Assembly (NCBI GenBank): GCA_965200525.1
Contig: OZ241368.1
Location: 3,224,001-3,288,000, forward strand
Length of the DNA: 64,000 bases
Source of the DNA: JANNPJ01 sp965200525
GTDB lineage: Bacteria > Actinomycetota > Actinomycetes > Actinomycetales > Kineosporiaceae
Direction: 5' to 3'
Shown here piece by piece: positions 40,863 to 50,054 of the stretch. Position 1 is the first letter of the stretch. Every line of letters begins with the position of its first letter. A model generated the notes under the pieces. It did no database searches. It was given only the letters and a program-made list of their open reading frames with translations, and was not told where the DNA came from. A program made the position numbers and the translations under genes.

Positions 40863-43800
40863 TTGAGAACCGATACCCCGGTAAGGCGCCAACGTCGGCG
40901 CCCTGCCGAAGCGAACCGGGCCGGTGGGATCGGCGTCCGTCGGATCGGCGCCGCCGCCGTCGTCGCCGCGCTGACTCTGGGCTCCCTGGGGGTGCTGGCC
41001 ACCGCCGGATCCGCCGCCGCGGCCGACACCCTGCTTTCGCAGGGCAAGCCGGTGACGGCGTCGTCGATCGAGGGCGAGGGCACGCCGGCCGCGGCCGCCG
41101 TGGACGGCAACCCCGACACCCGCTGGTCCAGCGAGTTCAGCGACCCGCAATGGCTCCAGGTCGACCTCGGCGCCTCCGCCACCATCAGCAGGGTGGAGCT
41201 CGACTGGGAGTACGCGCACGCCAAGGCGTTCTCGATCGAGACCTCGGCCGACGCCAAGGACTGGACGCCGATCTACACGACCAAGGCGGGCCCGGGCGGT
41301 AACGAGACCCTCGACGTCACCGGCAAGGGCCGGTACGTGCGGATGTACGGCACCACGCGGGACAACGGCTACGGCTACTCGCTGTGGGAGTTCAAGGTGT
41401 TCGGCTCCGGTGGAGGCGGCGGCGACCCGACGTCGACCCCCACGACCAGCGCCACCCCGACGGACGCGCCGACCGACACGCCCACCGGCGGGCCGACGAG
41501 CACGCCCACCGGCACCGCCACCACCGGTGCGAGCGCCTCGGCGACGGTCGACCCGACCACCCAGGCTCCCTCGGGCCCGACGACCGACCCGGTGGACATT
41601 CCTGGAGCCTGGACGCCGGTCTGGGCCGACAAGTTCGACGGTCCGGCTGGCTCCGCTCCCTCCGGGTCCGACTGGCTGGAGCGCACCGGAACGCAGTACC
41701 CGGGCGGTGCGGCCAACTGGGGCACCGGTTCGGTCGAGACCGCCACCGACTCGACCAGCAACGTCGCGCTGAACGGCGACGGCAAGCTGGCCATCACCGC
41801 GGTTAAGGACGGCGCCGGCAAGTGGACGTCGGGCCGGATCGAGACCAAGCAGGACGACTTCGCCGCCGCGCCGGGTGAGCAGGTCAAGTTCTCCGCGGTA
41901 TTGAAGCAGCCCGACGTGGCCAACGCCCTGGGTTACTGGCCCGGGTTCCGGGCCACCGGTGCGGCTTACCGGACGGCGTTCAACAACTGGCCGGGGGTGG
42001 GCGAGAGCGACATCATGACCGACGTCAACGGCCGGTCGCAGCTGTCCCAGACCCTGCACTGCGGCACGGCGCCCGGCGGGGCCTGCAACGAGTACGACGG
42101 CCGCACCAGCGGCCTGGCCTCCTGCCCGGGGTGCCAGACCGGCTATCACGAGTACTCGCAGGTGATCGACCGGTCGAAGACCAACGAGGAGGTCCGGTTC
42201 TACCTCGACGGTCACCAGACCTGGGTCGTCCAGGAGTCGCAGGTCGGCGTCAAGGCGTGGGAGGCGGCCCTGCACCACGGCTTCTACCTGCGCCTCGACC
42301 TGGCTGTCGGTGGTTCGCTGCCGAACGCCAACGCCGGGACGACGACTCCGACGGACGGCACGACGTCCGGGGGCGTGCTGAGCGTCGACTCGGTGTCGGT
42401 GGAGAAGATCGCCGCCGGAACGGTGCCGTCCGCGATGGACGACCCGGCCACCCCGGCCGGCCCGAGCGTCGTCAAGGTGACCGGTTCGCAGGGCAACTGG
42501 GCCCTGACGGTGAACGACCAGCCGTGGACGATCAAGGGTCTGACCTACGGCCCGCCGCAGGGTGCGGCCGACGGCTACATCCGTGACCTGAAGGCGGCCG
42601 GCGTCAACACGCTGCGCACCTGGGGCGTGGACGACACCGGTTCGCCGACGTTGCTGAACTCCGCCGCCCAGCAGGGCATGAAGGTGATCATGGGGGAGTG
42701 GCTGAACCAGGGCGCCGACTACGTGAACGACCAGGCCTACAAGGACGCGACCAAGGCCTCGATCCTGGCTCAGGTCAACGCGCTCAAGGGTTACCAGGGC
42801 CTGCTGATGTGGGATGTCGGTAACGAGGTCATCCTGACCATGCAGGACCACGGCCTGTCGGCGGCCGAGGTCGAGGCCCGGCGGGTCGCCTACGCCAAGT
42901 ACGTGGACGAGCTGGCCGTGGCGATCCATGCGGCCGACCCGAACCACCCGGTGACCAGCACCGATGCGTACACAGGGGCGTGGCCGTACTACAAGCAGTA
43001 CGCCCCGCACCTCGACCTGATGGCGGTCAACTCCTACGGCGCCATCGGCAACGTGAAGAAGGACTGGATCGACGGCGGCTACACCAAGCCGTACATCGTC
43101 ACCGAGGGTGGCCCGGCCGGTGAGTGGGAGGTGCCCAATGACGTCAACGGGGTGCCGACCGAGCCGACCGACCTGCAGAAGCGCGCCGGGTACACGGCCT
43201 CGTGGGACGCCATCGTCGGTCACCCCGGGGTGGCCCTGGGTGGCACCGAGTTCCACTACGGCACCGAGAACGACTTCGGCGGCGTGTGGCTGAACACCTT
43301 CACCGGAGGCTGGCACCGGCTCGGCTTCTACGCCCTGCAGAAGGCGTTCACCGGTCAGGCGGCGGCCAACACCCCGCCCGAGATCACCGGTCTGGACCTC
43401 AGCTCCGAGACCTCGGTCCCGGCCGGGGGCCAGTTCACGGTGAAGACCACCGCCACCGACCCGGACGGCGACCTGGTCCGCTACAACCTGATGTACGACA
43501 ACAAGTACGTTCCCGGCGGCGGAACCGGGCTGACCAACGCGAAGTTCACCGAGACCGCGCCGGGTCAGTTCACCGCGACGGCTCCGGCGTCGACGGGGGT
43601 GTGGAAGGTGTATGTGTACGCCTTCGACGGCCACGGCAACGTCGGGATCGAGCAGAAGTCGTTCAAGGTGGTCGCCCCGACCGTGCCCGGCACCAACATC
43701 GCCAAGGGCAAGGACGCCACCGCGTCGTCCTTCCAGCCGACCGGCCCGAACGGCCCGCAGTCGCCGGCGCTGGCCGTGGACGGTGACATCGGCACCCGGT

Positions 43801-44093
43801 GGGCCAGCGAGTGGCTGGTCGACCCGGAGTGGATCCAGGTGGACCTCGGATCGAACCAGACGTTCGACCACGTCCAGCTCGCCTGGGAATCCGCGTACGC
43901 CAAGTCGTACAAGGTCCAGACATCGACCGACGGCACCAACTGGACCGACTACTACAGCACCACCGCCGGTGACGGCGGGTTCGACCAGATCGACAAGGCC
44001 GGCTCCGGCCGGTACGTCCGGATGACGGGGACGGTTCGCGCCCTCGCCGACTACGGATACTCGCTCTACGAGTTCGGGATCTACAAGAGCTGA
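40863..44093 (+). CDS. Giant secreted glycan enzyme: discoidin, GH16-like, GH2/GH5-type barrel, Ig-like, discoidin
   Basis: I start at TTG 40863, five bases after GAAGGAG, giving 1076 residues. Order: signal peptide (to ~AAA55); F5/8 type C (~57-180); Thr/Pro linker; GH16-like jelly roll (~245-520); TIM barrel of GH2-C/GH5 type (~536-836) with acid/base Glu655 in WDVGNEV and nucleophile Glu748 in VTEGGP; Ig-like domain (~838-940); second F5/8 type C (~945-1076). In the GH16 part the active-site strand reads GESDIMTD: nucleophile Glu381 and Asp383 remain, but the usual acid/base Glu is Thr386, so this domain may only bind glycan. The barrel looks intact and is probably the working enzyme, perhaps on beta-1,3-glucan or a mannan. 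It is divergent from another discoidin glycan enzyme under shared operators. Confidence 0.9.
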   Translation: MRTDTPVRRQRRRPAEANRAGGIGVRRIGAAAVVAALTLGSLGVLATAGSAAAADTLLSQGKPVTASSIEGEGTPAAAAVDGNPDTRWSSEFSDPQWLQVDLGASATISRVELDWEYAHAKAFSIETSADAKDWTPIYTTKAGPGGNETLDVTGKGRYVRMYGTTRDNGYGYSLWEFKVFGSGGGGGDPTSTPTTSATPTDAPTDTPTGGPTSTPTGTATTGASASATVDPTTQAPSGPTTDPVDIPGAWTPVWADKFDGPAGSAPSGSDWLERTGTQYPGGAANWGTGSVETATDSTSNVALNGDGKLAITAVKDGAGKWTSGRIETKQDDFAAAPGEQVKFSAVLKQPDVANALGYWPGFRATGAAYRTAFNNWPGVGESDIMTDVNGRSQLSQTLHCGTAPGGACNEYDGRTSGLASCPGCQTGYHEYSQVIDRSKTNEEVRFYLDGHQTWVVQESQVGVKAWEAALHHGFYLRLDLAVGGSLPNANAGTTTPTDGTTSGGVLSVDSVSVEKIAAGTVPSAMDDPATPAGPSVVKVTGSQGNWALTVNDQPWTIKGLTYGPPQGAADGYIRDLKAAGVNTLRTWGVDDTGSPTLLNSAAQQGMKVIMGEWLNQGADYVNDQAYKDATKASILAQVNALKGYQGLLMWDVGNEVILTMQDHGLSAAEVEARRVAYAKYVDELAVAIHAADPNHPVTSTDAYTGAWPYYKQYAPHLDLMAVNSYGAIGNVKKDWIDGGYTKPYIVTEGGPAGEWEVPNDVNGVPTEPTDLQKRAGYTASWDAIVGHPGVALGGTEFHYGTENDFGGVWLNTFTGGWHRLGFYALQKAFTGQAAANTPPEITGLDLSSETSVPAGGQFTVKTTATDPDGDLVRYNLMYDNKYVPGGGTGLTNAKFTETAPGQFTATAPASTGVWKVYVYAFDGHGNVGIEQKSFKVVAPTVPGTNIAKGKDATASSFQPTGPNGPQSPALAVDGDIGTRWASEWLVDPEWIQVDLGSNQTFDHVQLAWESAYAKSYKVQTSTDGTNWTDYYSTTAGDGGFDQIDKAGSGRYVRMTGTVRALADYGYSLYEFGIYKS

Positions 44094-44113
44094 CCGACCC
44101 GCACGATCCGCAC

Positions 44114-44154
44114 GACCCGCCCGTCAGGCCTCGGAAGAGGTCTGGCGGGCGGTC
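44114..44154. terminator. Hairpin between convergent GH and response-regulator genes
   Basis: GACCCGCCCGTCAGGCCTC (44114-44132) pairs with GAGGTCTGGCGGGCGGTC (44137-44154) with minor bulges and a GGAA loop. It overlaps the stop codon and last codons of the minus-strand regulator, and can end both transcripts. Confidence 0.6.
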
Positions 44155-44795
44155 GGCGTCCGGCCGAGATGAGCCAGCACGGCCAGCACCCGGCGGTGGC
44201 CGTCGCTGTTCTCGGCCAGGTTCAGCTTGATCAGCACGTGCCGGACGTGCCCCTCGACCGTGCGCTCGCTCAGCACCATCCGGCGCGCGATCGCGGTGTT
44301 GGTCAGGCCCTGGGCCATCAGGGCCAGCACGTCCCGCTCGCGGTCCGAGAGCACGGCCAGCGGGTCCTGCGGGCCGCGCGGGGCCAGCAGGGTGGCGACC
44401 ACCTGCGGGTCCAGGGCCGAGCCGCCGTCGGCGATCCGCTGGGCCGCGGCCAGGAACTCACCGACGTCCAGCACCCGGTCCTTGAGCAGGTAGCCGAAGC
44501 CACCCGTCGTCACCAGGCTGACCGCGTGCGCGGTCTCCACGTGCTGCGACAGCACCAGCACGCCGACCTCGGGATGGGCGGCCCGGATCGCGCGGGCGGC
44601 CCGGGTTCCCTCGTCGGTGAAGGTCGGCGGCATCCGGACGTCCAGCACCACCAGGTCGGGCCGGTGCTCGACGACGGCCGGCAACAGGACCTCAGCGTCC
44701 CCGAACGTGGCCAGCACCTGGTGACCGCCGTCCTCGAACAACCGGGCGAGCCCGGCCCGCAGCAGCACCTGGTCCTCGGCGATCAGGAGGCGCAC
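44124..44795 (-). CDS. NarL/LuxR-family response regulator
   Basis: The 223-residue regulator begins at GTG 44795 (VRLLIAEDQVLLRAGL), overlapping the end of the kinase gene by 13 bases. Receiver Asp52 (VVLDVRMPP) and Lys in FGYLLKDRV are intact. The HTH has LSDRERDVLALMAQGLTNTAIARRM and SERTVEGHVRHVLIKLNL. It pairs with the overlapping kinase; targets are unknown, though the inverted repeat at 46785 upstream of the kinase is a candidate. Confidence 0.93.
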   Translation of the reverse strand: MRLLIAEDQVLLRAGLARLFEDGGHQVLATFGDAEVLLPAVVEHRPDLVVLDVRMPPTFTDEGTRAARAIRAAHPEVGVLVLSQHVETAHAVSLVTTGGFGYLLKDRVLDVGEFLAAAQRIADGGSALDPQVVATLLAPRGPQDPLAVLSDRERDVLALMAQGLTNTAIARRMVLSERTVEGHVRHVLIKLNLAENSDGHRRVLAVLAHLGRTPTARQTSSEA

Positions 44796-46741
44796 GGCAG
44801 CTCCACGATCACCGTGGTGCCCCGGCCCGGCGGGCTCTCGACCGCCAGCCGGCCGCCCTGGGCGGCCACCCGGTCGGACAGCCCGCGCAGGCCTGACCCC
44901 GAGGACGGCTCGACGCCGCCGACCCCGTCGTCGCGAACCGTGACCACCAGCTGCCCGTCCAGCCGCTCGGCCTGCAGTTCGATCCCGGTGGCCCGGGCGT
45001 GCTTGACCGTGTTGGTCAAGGCCTCGCAGGCGACGAAGTAGGCGGTCGCCTCGACGTCGGTCGGGTACCGCTCGGCGCCGACCCGCACGGTGACCGGCAG
45101 CGGGGTGCGGCCGGCCAGATCCCGCAGGGCCACCTCGAGGCCGTCGTTCAAATGGGCGGGCCGCACCCCGTTGGCCAGCTCGCGCAGGTCGGTGATGGCC
45201 TGGCCGATCTGGCCGACCGCCTCGTCGAGGCTGTCGGCGGCCTCGGACGGGCCGAGCTCGTGCTGGGCGTGCCGCAGGGCCAGCCCGACCGCGACCAGCC
45301 GCTGCTGGGCACCGTCGTGCAGGTCGCGCTCCAGCCGCCGGCGCTCCTCGTAGCCGGCAGCGACGATCCGGGCCCGCGAGGACTCGACCTCGGCCAGCCG
45401 GTGATTCACCTCGGCCCGCAGCCGGGCGATCTCGATCGCCAGGCCGGCCCGGGCCAGCACCTCCTCGAGCAGGTCGGGCTCGGATCCGGTGCCGGAGTGG
45501 ATCACCACCGCCAGCCGGACGCCGCCGCGAGCCACCTCGGTCCGGATCCGGCCGTCGTCGTCGAGTTCGAGCTCCCGGCCCTGGCCGTCGATCGAGTGGG
45601 CCGGTTCGGGCAGGAAGTAGCGCAGCTCCAGGTCGGGGCGGGAGAGCACCTCGCGCAGGGTCTCCTCCAGGGTCTCGGGGCTGGCCCGGCCGGCCCTCAG
45701 GTCTTCGAGGAAGGCGTCCATCCGGGCCAGGCGGTCGTAGCGGGCCCGGCGGAACCGGCGATCGACGGTGTCCTGGATCCAGGCTCGCAGCGGCCGGAAG
45801 GCCGCGGCGGCGCTGAGCGTGGCCGCGGCGGTGACCCAGGCCGAGCCGTGCCGGCCCCCGAGCGCGGCCCCGAGCACCAGCGCGACCGCCTCGTAGGCCG
45901 CGGCCAGCAGCAGGGTCAGGGCGCCGTAGACCACGGTGCGGTTGATGATCAGGTCGATGTCGTACAGCCGGTAGCGCAGGATCGCGATGCAGATGGCGGC
46001 CGGGATCATCGGCACCACCACGGCGATGGCGACCCGGACGGCGAGGCTGTCGTGATAGAAGAAAATGGCCAGCGGGCCGACGACGGCGAGCACGGCCACC
46101 ACGTAGGCGATCCACTTGAGCTGCTGCCGCTCCACCCCGGCCGCGTGCCGGAACCGGGCGACCAGAGCCGCGACCGCGGCCAGCAGGGTGACGGCGAAGC
46201 AGGCCTGGCCGGCCGCGTAGACCAGGTCGATCCCGGTCCGGATCCCTTCGGCCGCATAGGGGTTCGAGCCGGCGCTGAAGTTGGAGTCCGACGAGTGCCC
46301 GAACGCGACGCCGACCGCGGTGAGGGCCGAGCCGGCCGCGCCGAGCCGGACCAGCGGCCGCCAGCGCGGGCCCGGCGGCCGGCCGGTCGGGAACAGCAGC
46401 AGCACGATCGCGGTGAGGCTGGCGCCGAGGATCGACATCCAGGCCGAGACCCATTGGGACGGCACGGCGGCCGGGAAGTCCAGGTGGTACCCGTATCCCT
46501 CGGTGAGCTCGGTGAAGGCGGCCAGCACGCCCATGCCGGACAGCAGCCAGCCGATCGCATTGCCCGGGTGCCGCCAGGCGATTAGCCCTCCGGCCGCGCC
46601 CAGCGCCACCGCGTTCACCCCGTAGAAGACGGTGTCGTAGGCCGGCTCCAGGCCGGCCGAAAGAACGACCGAGGCCACGGCGAAGCCGCAGGTCAGGGCG
46701 AACAGCGCCGCGGGGAGCGGTCGTGCGCTGAACCTCGGCAT
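44783..46741 (-). CDS. Sensor histidine kinase, HisKA_3, multi-helix membrane sensor
   Basis: The 652-residue kinase has about eight N-terminal membrane helices (~10-300) and no extracellular domain, a GAF-like linker (~320-430), the H-box YEERRRLERDLHDGAQQRL and a HATPase_c (EALTNTVKHA, VRDDGVGG, GSGLRGLSDRV). This is the NarL-partner architecture common in actinobacteria. It overlaps its regulator gene by 13 bases. It diverges from the membrane-protein gene at 46884. Confidence 0.93.
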   Translation of the reverse strand: MPRFSARPLPAALFALTCGFAVASVVLSAGLEPAYDTVFYGVNAVALGAAGGLIAWRHPGNAIGWLLSGMGVLAAFTELTEGYGYHLDFPAAVPSQWVSAWMSILGASLTAIVLLLFPTGRPPGPRWRPLVRLGAAGSALTAVGVAFGHSSDSNFSAGSNPYAAEGIRTGIDLVYAAGQACFAVTLLAAVAALVARFRHAAGVERQQLKWIAYVVAVLAVVGPLAIFFYHDSLAVRVAIAVVVPMIPAAICIAILRYRLYDIDLIINRTVVYGALTLLLAAAYEAVALVLGAALGGRHGSAWVTAAATLSAAAAFRPLRAWIQDTVDRRFRRARYDRLARMDAFLEDLRAGRASPETLEETLREVLSRPDLELRYFLPEPAHSIDGQGRELELDDDGRIRTEVARGGVRLAVVIHSGTGSEPDLLEEVLARAGLAIEIARLRAEVNHRLAEVESSRARIVAAGYEERRRLERDLHDGAQQRLVAVGLALRHAQHELGPSEAADSLDEAVGQIGQAITDLRELANGVRPAHLNDGLEVALRDLAGRTPLPVTVRVGAERYPTDVEATAYFVACEALTNTVKHARATGIELQAERLDGQLVVTVRDDGVGGVEPSSGSGLRGLSDRVAAQGGRLAVESPPGRGTTVIVELPCAS

Positions 46742-46784
46742 GCTCGGATCGTCGCAGCGCGATCAGTCCGCGACAAGAGTGCTA

Positions 46785-46806
46785 CCACTCGACGACGATC
46801 GAGTGG
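46785..46806. promoter_or_regulatory. Inverted repeat CCACTCGA-N6-TCGAGTGG
   Basis: Perfect 8-base arms at 46785-46792 and 46799-46806, 44 bases upstream of the kinase start and 78 before the divergent gene. The size and position fit an operator for the LuxR-type regulator of this locus. Confidence 0.5.
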
Positions 46807-46883
46807 GCGCCCGGATGCCCCGAACCGGCCCCGAACGGAACCGTGAGTGGAGTCAGCATCCGCCCGATCCGGGGAGAACCGCC

Positions 46884-47564
46884 ATGACCAGTCAGTACGC
46901 CGTCACCACCCAGGGGCCGACGCCGTCCGAGACCCGCAGCCCGGCCCTGCGCACGGCCGGCCTGCTGTGCGCGGCGGGAGGCATCATCGCCACGGTCGGC
47001 GCCACCGTGACCGCGAACTGGTCCACCTCGGTGTCACCGGACGACCTGAGCTATCCGTTCAGCCCGGGCGCGTTCCGGCTCACCGAGCTGCTCTGGACCC
47101 TGACCCACGTGCTCACCCTGTGCGGCGCGATCGGTCTGGCCCGCTCCGGCCTGGTCGGCCGCTCCCGGCTGGGATCGGTCGGGCTCTGGATCACGCTGGC
47201 CGGGATGGCCCTGCTGGTGCCGTGCGAGCTGGCCTTCGCCTTCGTGGCCGACGTGGCCGAGGACTCCGGTACCTCGGTCGCGCTGGGGTCGGCGATCGGC
47301 CTGGCGGCGACGCTGGCCGGGGTCGGCTTCCTGCTGGCCGGGATCGCGACCGTGCGCAACCGGGTCTGGGCCGGCTGGGGTCGCTGGACGCCGCTGCTGT
47401 GCGGCGGGTTCGTGATCGCCGTCCTGCTGCCGGTGCAGGCGGTGCGGCCGTCGATCTTCCTCTGGCCGATCGCGGGCTGGAACGCCTGCCTGGTGCTGTT
47501 CGGGCTGGCCCTCACCGGTTCGGCTCAGGACGACGTCAGCGGTTTCGACAGCACGGTGAAGTAG
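46884..47564 (+). CDS. Membrane protein of unknown function
   Basis: From ATG 46884 (GGGGAG upstream), 226 residues with about six membrane helices: LCAAGGIIATVGATVTA, LLWTLTHVLTLCGAIGLA, LGSVGLWITLAGMALLVPCELAFAF and so on. There is no charged catalytic signature, and I recognise no named family. It is divergent from the two-component operon, which may regulate it. The last 40 bases overlap the convergent GNAT gene. Confidence 0.8.
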   Translation: MTSQYAVTTQGPTPSETRSPALRTAGLLCAAGGIIATVGATVTANWSTSVSPDDLSYPFSPGAFRLTELLWTLTHVLTLCGAIGLARSGLVGRSRLGSVGLWITLAGMALLVPCELAFAFVADVAEDSGTSVALGSAIGLAATLAGVGFLLAGIATVRNRVWAGWGRWTPLLCGGFVIAVLLPVQAVRPSIFLWPIAGWNACLVLFGLALTGSAQDDVSGFDSTVK

Positions 47565-48100
47565 AGGTCGTCGCGGCGGGCGGTGCCGTTCAGCAGTTCG
47601 CCGTACGGGAACGGTCGGGTCTCGCCGGTGGCCTGATAGCCCCGCCGCCGGTACCAGTCGATCAGCTCGGCCCGCTGGGCGATCACCGTCATCTCCATGG
47701 CGGTGGCCGCCCAGTGCTCGTGGGCGAACCGCTCAGCCGCGGCCAGCACTGTGCGGCCGATGCCGGCGTCCTGGCGATCCGGGGTGACCGCGAACAGGCC
47801 GAAATAGACGACGCCACCCTCTCGCCGGACGATCTCGCAGCAGCCGACGAGCACGCCGCCAGCGTCCTCGGCGAGCAGGACCACGCCGTCCGGATGCTCG
47901 AGCTTGGCCTGCACCCCGGCGGCGTCGATCCGCTCGTCGTCCAGCAGGTCGGCCTCGGTGGTCCAGCCGGCTCGGCTGGACTCACCCCGGTAGGCACTGC
48001 GGACCAGGACGGCGATCCGGCTCGCGTCGTCCGGGTGCGTCGGGTTCGCCGGGTGGACGCTCAACTGGAGCCGTCCGGTCTCGGGGCGCGTGTTGCTCAC
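47525..48100 (-). CDS. GNAT-family N-acetyltransferase
   Basis: The 191-residue protein from GTG 48100 has a standard GNAT fold: DDASRIAVLVRSAYRG, the acetyl-CoA loop region VTPDRQDAGIGRTVLAAAERFA (Q/RxxGxG/A), MEMTVIAQRAELIDWYRRRGY and a final YFTVLSKPL strand. The acceptor is unknown. The 3' end overlaps the convergent membrane-protein gene by 40 bases. Confidence 0.9.
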   Translation of the reverse strand: MSNTRPETGRLQLSVHPANPTHPDDASRIAVLVRSAYRGESSRAGWTTEADLLDDERIDAAGVQAKLEHPDGVVLLAEDAGGVLVGCCEIVRREGGVVYFGLFAVTPDRQDAGIGRTVLAAAERFAHEHWAATAMEMTVIAQRAELIDWYRRRGYQATGETRPFPYGELLNGTARRDDLYFTVLSKPLTSS

Positions 48101-48149
48101 GAGCGCAGCCTACGAGCTGAGGGCTCCGGCGGCGGTGCGCTGGGGACAT

Positions 48150-48905
48150 CTAGCGAAGCTGGTCGGTCCAGGTGCGACCGTCCCAGTACCGCTGCCGGCC
48201 GGGCCCGTCCGGGGCCGGGTGCCAGCCGGACGGCGGCAGGGCGTTCGGCGCCGGGGGCCCGGCGTACGGCAGTTGCGCCGGGCCGGCCTGCTCCGGTGGA
48301 TCGGCGGGCCGACGCCGTCGAACCACGCCGACGATCAGCAGAACCAGCCCGACGACGAACGCTACCGAGCTGCCGATCCCGGCGGCCAGCCAGCCGAGCA
48401 CCGTCCGCAGACCGCTGCCGAACGAGGGGGCGATGAGTACCTTCGTGAGCGCCGGGCTCTCGACCTGAACGTGATAGATCCCCGATTCAGGGACGACGAA
48501 ACGGGCCGTCCCGGAGTAGATGTTCTGGCCGCGGGTCAACGTCTCGCTGCTGGAGGTGAGCGCGGATGCGCTGATCGTGCGGCCGCTCGGGCCGGTGACC
48601 TGCACCATGTCGGGGGTCACCGTCGGGGAGGTGCCGGTGGTCGTGGTGACCGGGCCCGAGGTGGACTGCCTTCCGGTCAACTCGAAGACGGTGTACCGCC
48701 CGGCCTTGAGGTGCAGCTGGGCATCCACCGGAGTCGGCCGCGAGGGCGACGTCAGCGTTTCGGCCAGCGGGCCACCCACCGACCTGGCCACGATCACGCC
48801 CGCCGTGACGCCGACGATCAGGGCGACACCGGTGACGACGGCGCCCACGATGATCAGCCATCGGCCCCGGGCTCCCTTGGTGGGTGGGAACGACTCGGTC
48901 ACCAT
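48150..48905 (-). CDS. Membrane protein with C-terminal DUF2510 motif
   Basis: The 251-residue protein has TM1 (~15-38; WLIIVGAVVTGVALIVGVTAGV), an extracellular beta-rich domain of ~110 residues (LKAGRYTVFELTG, GIYHVQVESP), TM2 (~178-203) ending VRRRRP, a Pro-rich linker and the DUF2510 signature GWHPAPDGPGRQRYWDGRTWTDQ at the very end. ATG 48905 is chosen as the first in-frame ATG before TM1. Function unknown; DUF2510 is a short protein-binding-like Trp motif common in actinobacterial membrane proteins. Confidence 0.85.
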   Translation of the reverse strand: MVTESFPPTKGARGRWLIIVGAVVTGVALIVGVTAGVIVARSVGGPLAETLTSPSRPTPVDAQLHLKAGRYTVFELTGRQSTSGPVTTTTGTSPTVTPDMVQVTGPSGRTISASALTSSSETLTRGQNIYSGTARFVVPESGIYHVQVESPALTKVLIAPSFGSGLRTVLGWLAAGIGSSVAFVVGLVLLIVGVVRRRRPADPPEQAGPAQLPYAGPPAPNALPPSGWHPAPDGPGRQRYWDGRTWTDQLR

Positions 48906-49012
48906 TTGGCCGACCGTACAGCCGCGCCCAGAGGCACAGGGCCGAAATCGCCGATGTGTTCGAGTTGGCGGCAACCATTCGTTCAGTCGTCCGACGATCC
49001 TGGTGCGTCCCC

Positions 49013-49414
49013 TCAGTTCGTGTTTCGCAGGTGAGGCGGATCGAAAGGCCGCCCACCGGCCACGGAGAAGTCGCTGCGCTCGACGTGGTCGAGCACGATG
49101 AAGACATCCTCCGGGTCGACGCCGCATCGCTGCGCGAGGTTGGCGACTACTGTCTCGAAGAAGGCCTGCTTGACGTCGACCGAGCGCCCGGCAGCGGCCA
49201 GTACCCGGACCATCACGAAGGCATCCGTACGCGGACCGCCGAGATACGTGGGGTCATAGATCAGTTCGTCCGGTTCGCATTGGTGGATCACCTGAAAACG
49301 ATCTTCCGGCGGGACGGCGAACTCCGTCACCAGGGCGTCATGGACGGCGTCGGCCAGCGACCGGAGCTGCTCGCTCGTGCGCTCCCGCCGCACCGTGATG
49401 TCAATGACCGGCAT
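49013..49414 (-). CDS. Tautomerase-superfamily protein
   Basis: The 133-residue protein starts at ATG 49414 so that Pro follows the initiator Met (MPVIDITVRRERT), as the catalytic base of 4-oxalocrotonate-tautomerase-like enzymes must be N-terminal. The sequence then follows the two beta-alpha-beta units, with DRFQVIHQ, YLGGPRTDAFVMVRV and CGVDPEDVFIVL. Substrate unknown. The start lies inside the end of the TetR gene (49401), so the two are co-translated. Confidence 0.88.
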   Translation of the reverse strand: MPVIDITVRRERTSEQLRSLADAVHDALVTEFAVPPEDRFQVIHQCEPDELIYDPTYLGGPRTDAFVMVRVLAAAGRSVDVKQAFFETVVANLAQRCGVDPEDVFIVLDHVERSDFSVAGGRPFDPPHLRNTN

Positions 49415-49988
49415 GGTGGTACTCACCCCGGATGACCATCAGCTGCTCGGCCGCGTGCTTGGCGTCGCGGATCGGCTCGCTGGTACCGGTGATGATCGCG
49501 TGCATCACGGCCGCGTCCAGCAGCATGGAGATGGTGCCGGCGGTGCTGTTCGGGGCCGGATGGCCGAGTTCGCTCAGAGCCGACGAAAGGTACTGGGCGA
49601 CCTGTTTTTTGTAGTCGCGGGCGATTGCCGCCACCGGATGGCCGGGGTTGGCGGTCTCGATTCGCGTGATCACATAGATGCAGGCCGAGATTTCATCGGT
49701 GTCTGCGCACCGAGCCAGCCGGTCGAACGCCGACAGGATCCGATCGCGTGGCCCGACCTCTGCTGCATCGGGTGGTCCGAACAGAGCCGCCAGTTGGGTG
49801 GGGATGTAGTCGTGCAACGCTTCGGTGACGAGCGCGTCCTTGGTGTCGAAGTGGCGGTACAGCGACATCTTTCCGGCGCCGGCTCGCTCAGCCACGGCAG
49901 CCGGCGAGGCTGAGCGTAGGCCACCCTCACGCAGCAACTCGATGGTGGCCTCGAGTACTCGTCGACGCGCGTCCCGGTTCCCAGTCAT
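49401..49988 (-). CDS. TetR-family transcriptional regulator
   Basis: The 195-residue regulator has the N-terminal HTH (RRVLEATIELLREGGLRSASPAAVAERAGAGKMSLYRHFDTKDALV) and an all-helical ligand domain. It overlaps the tautomerase gene, which it probably controls. A divergent-type AT-rich stretch (GGTTATGATACC) just upstream at 49988-50005 could hold its operator. Confidence 0.9.
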   Translation of the reverse strand: MTGNRDARRRVLEATIELLREGGLRSASPAAVAERAGAGKMSLYRHFDTKDALVTEALHDYIPTQLAALFGPPDAAEVGPRDRILSAFDRLARCADTDEISACIYVITRIETANPGHPVAAIARDYKKQVAQYLSSALSELGHPAPNSTAGTISMLLDAAVMHAIITGTSEPIRDAKHAAEQLMVIRGEYHHAGH

Positions 49989-50054
49989 TCGGTTATGATA
50001 CCTCGAGGTCTCATCGAGACCAACTGGCCTCGTCAGTCTTCTGATTGGGCGACC

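Noticed and set aside
44796..46454. Fusion of the response regulator with the frame antisense-shifted through the kinase gene
   Set aside because: The extra Arg/Gly/Pro-rich frame is a shadow of the kinase coding sequence; the regulator starts at GTG 44795.
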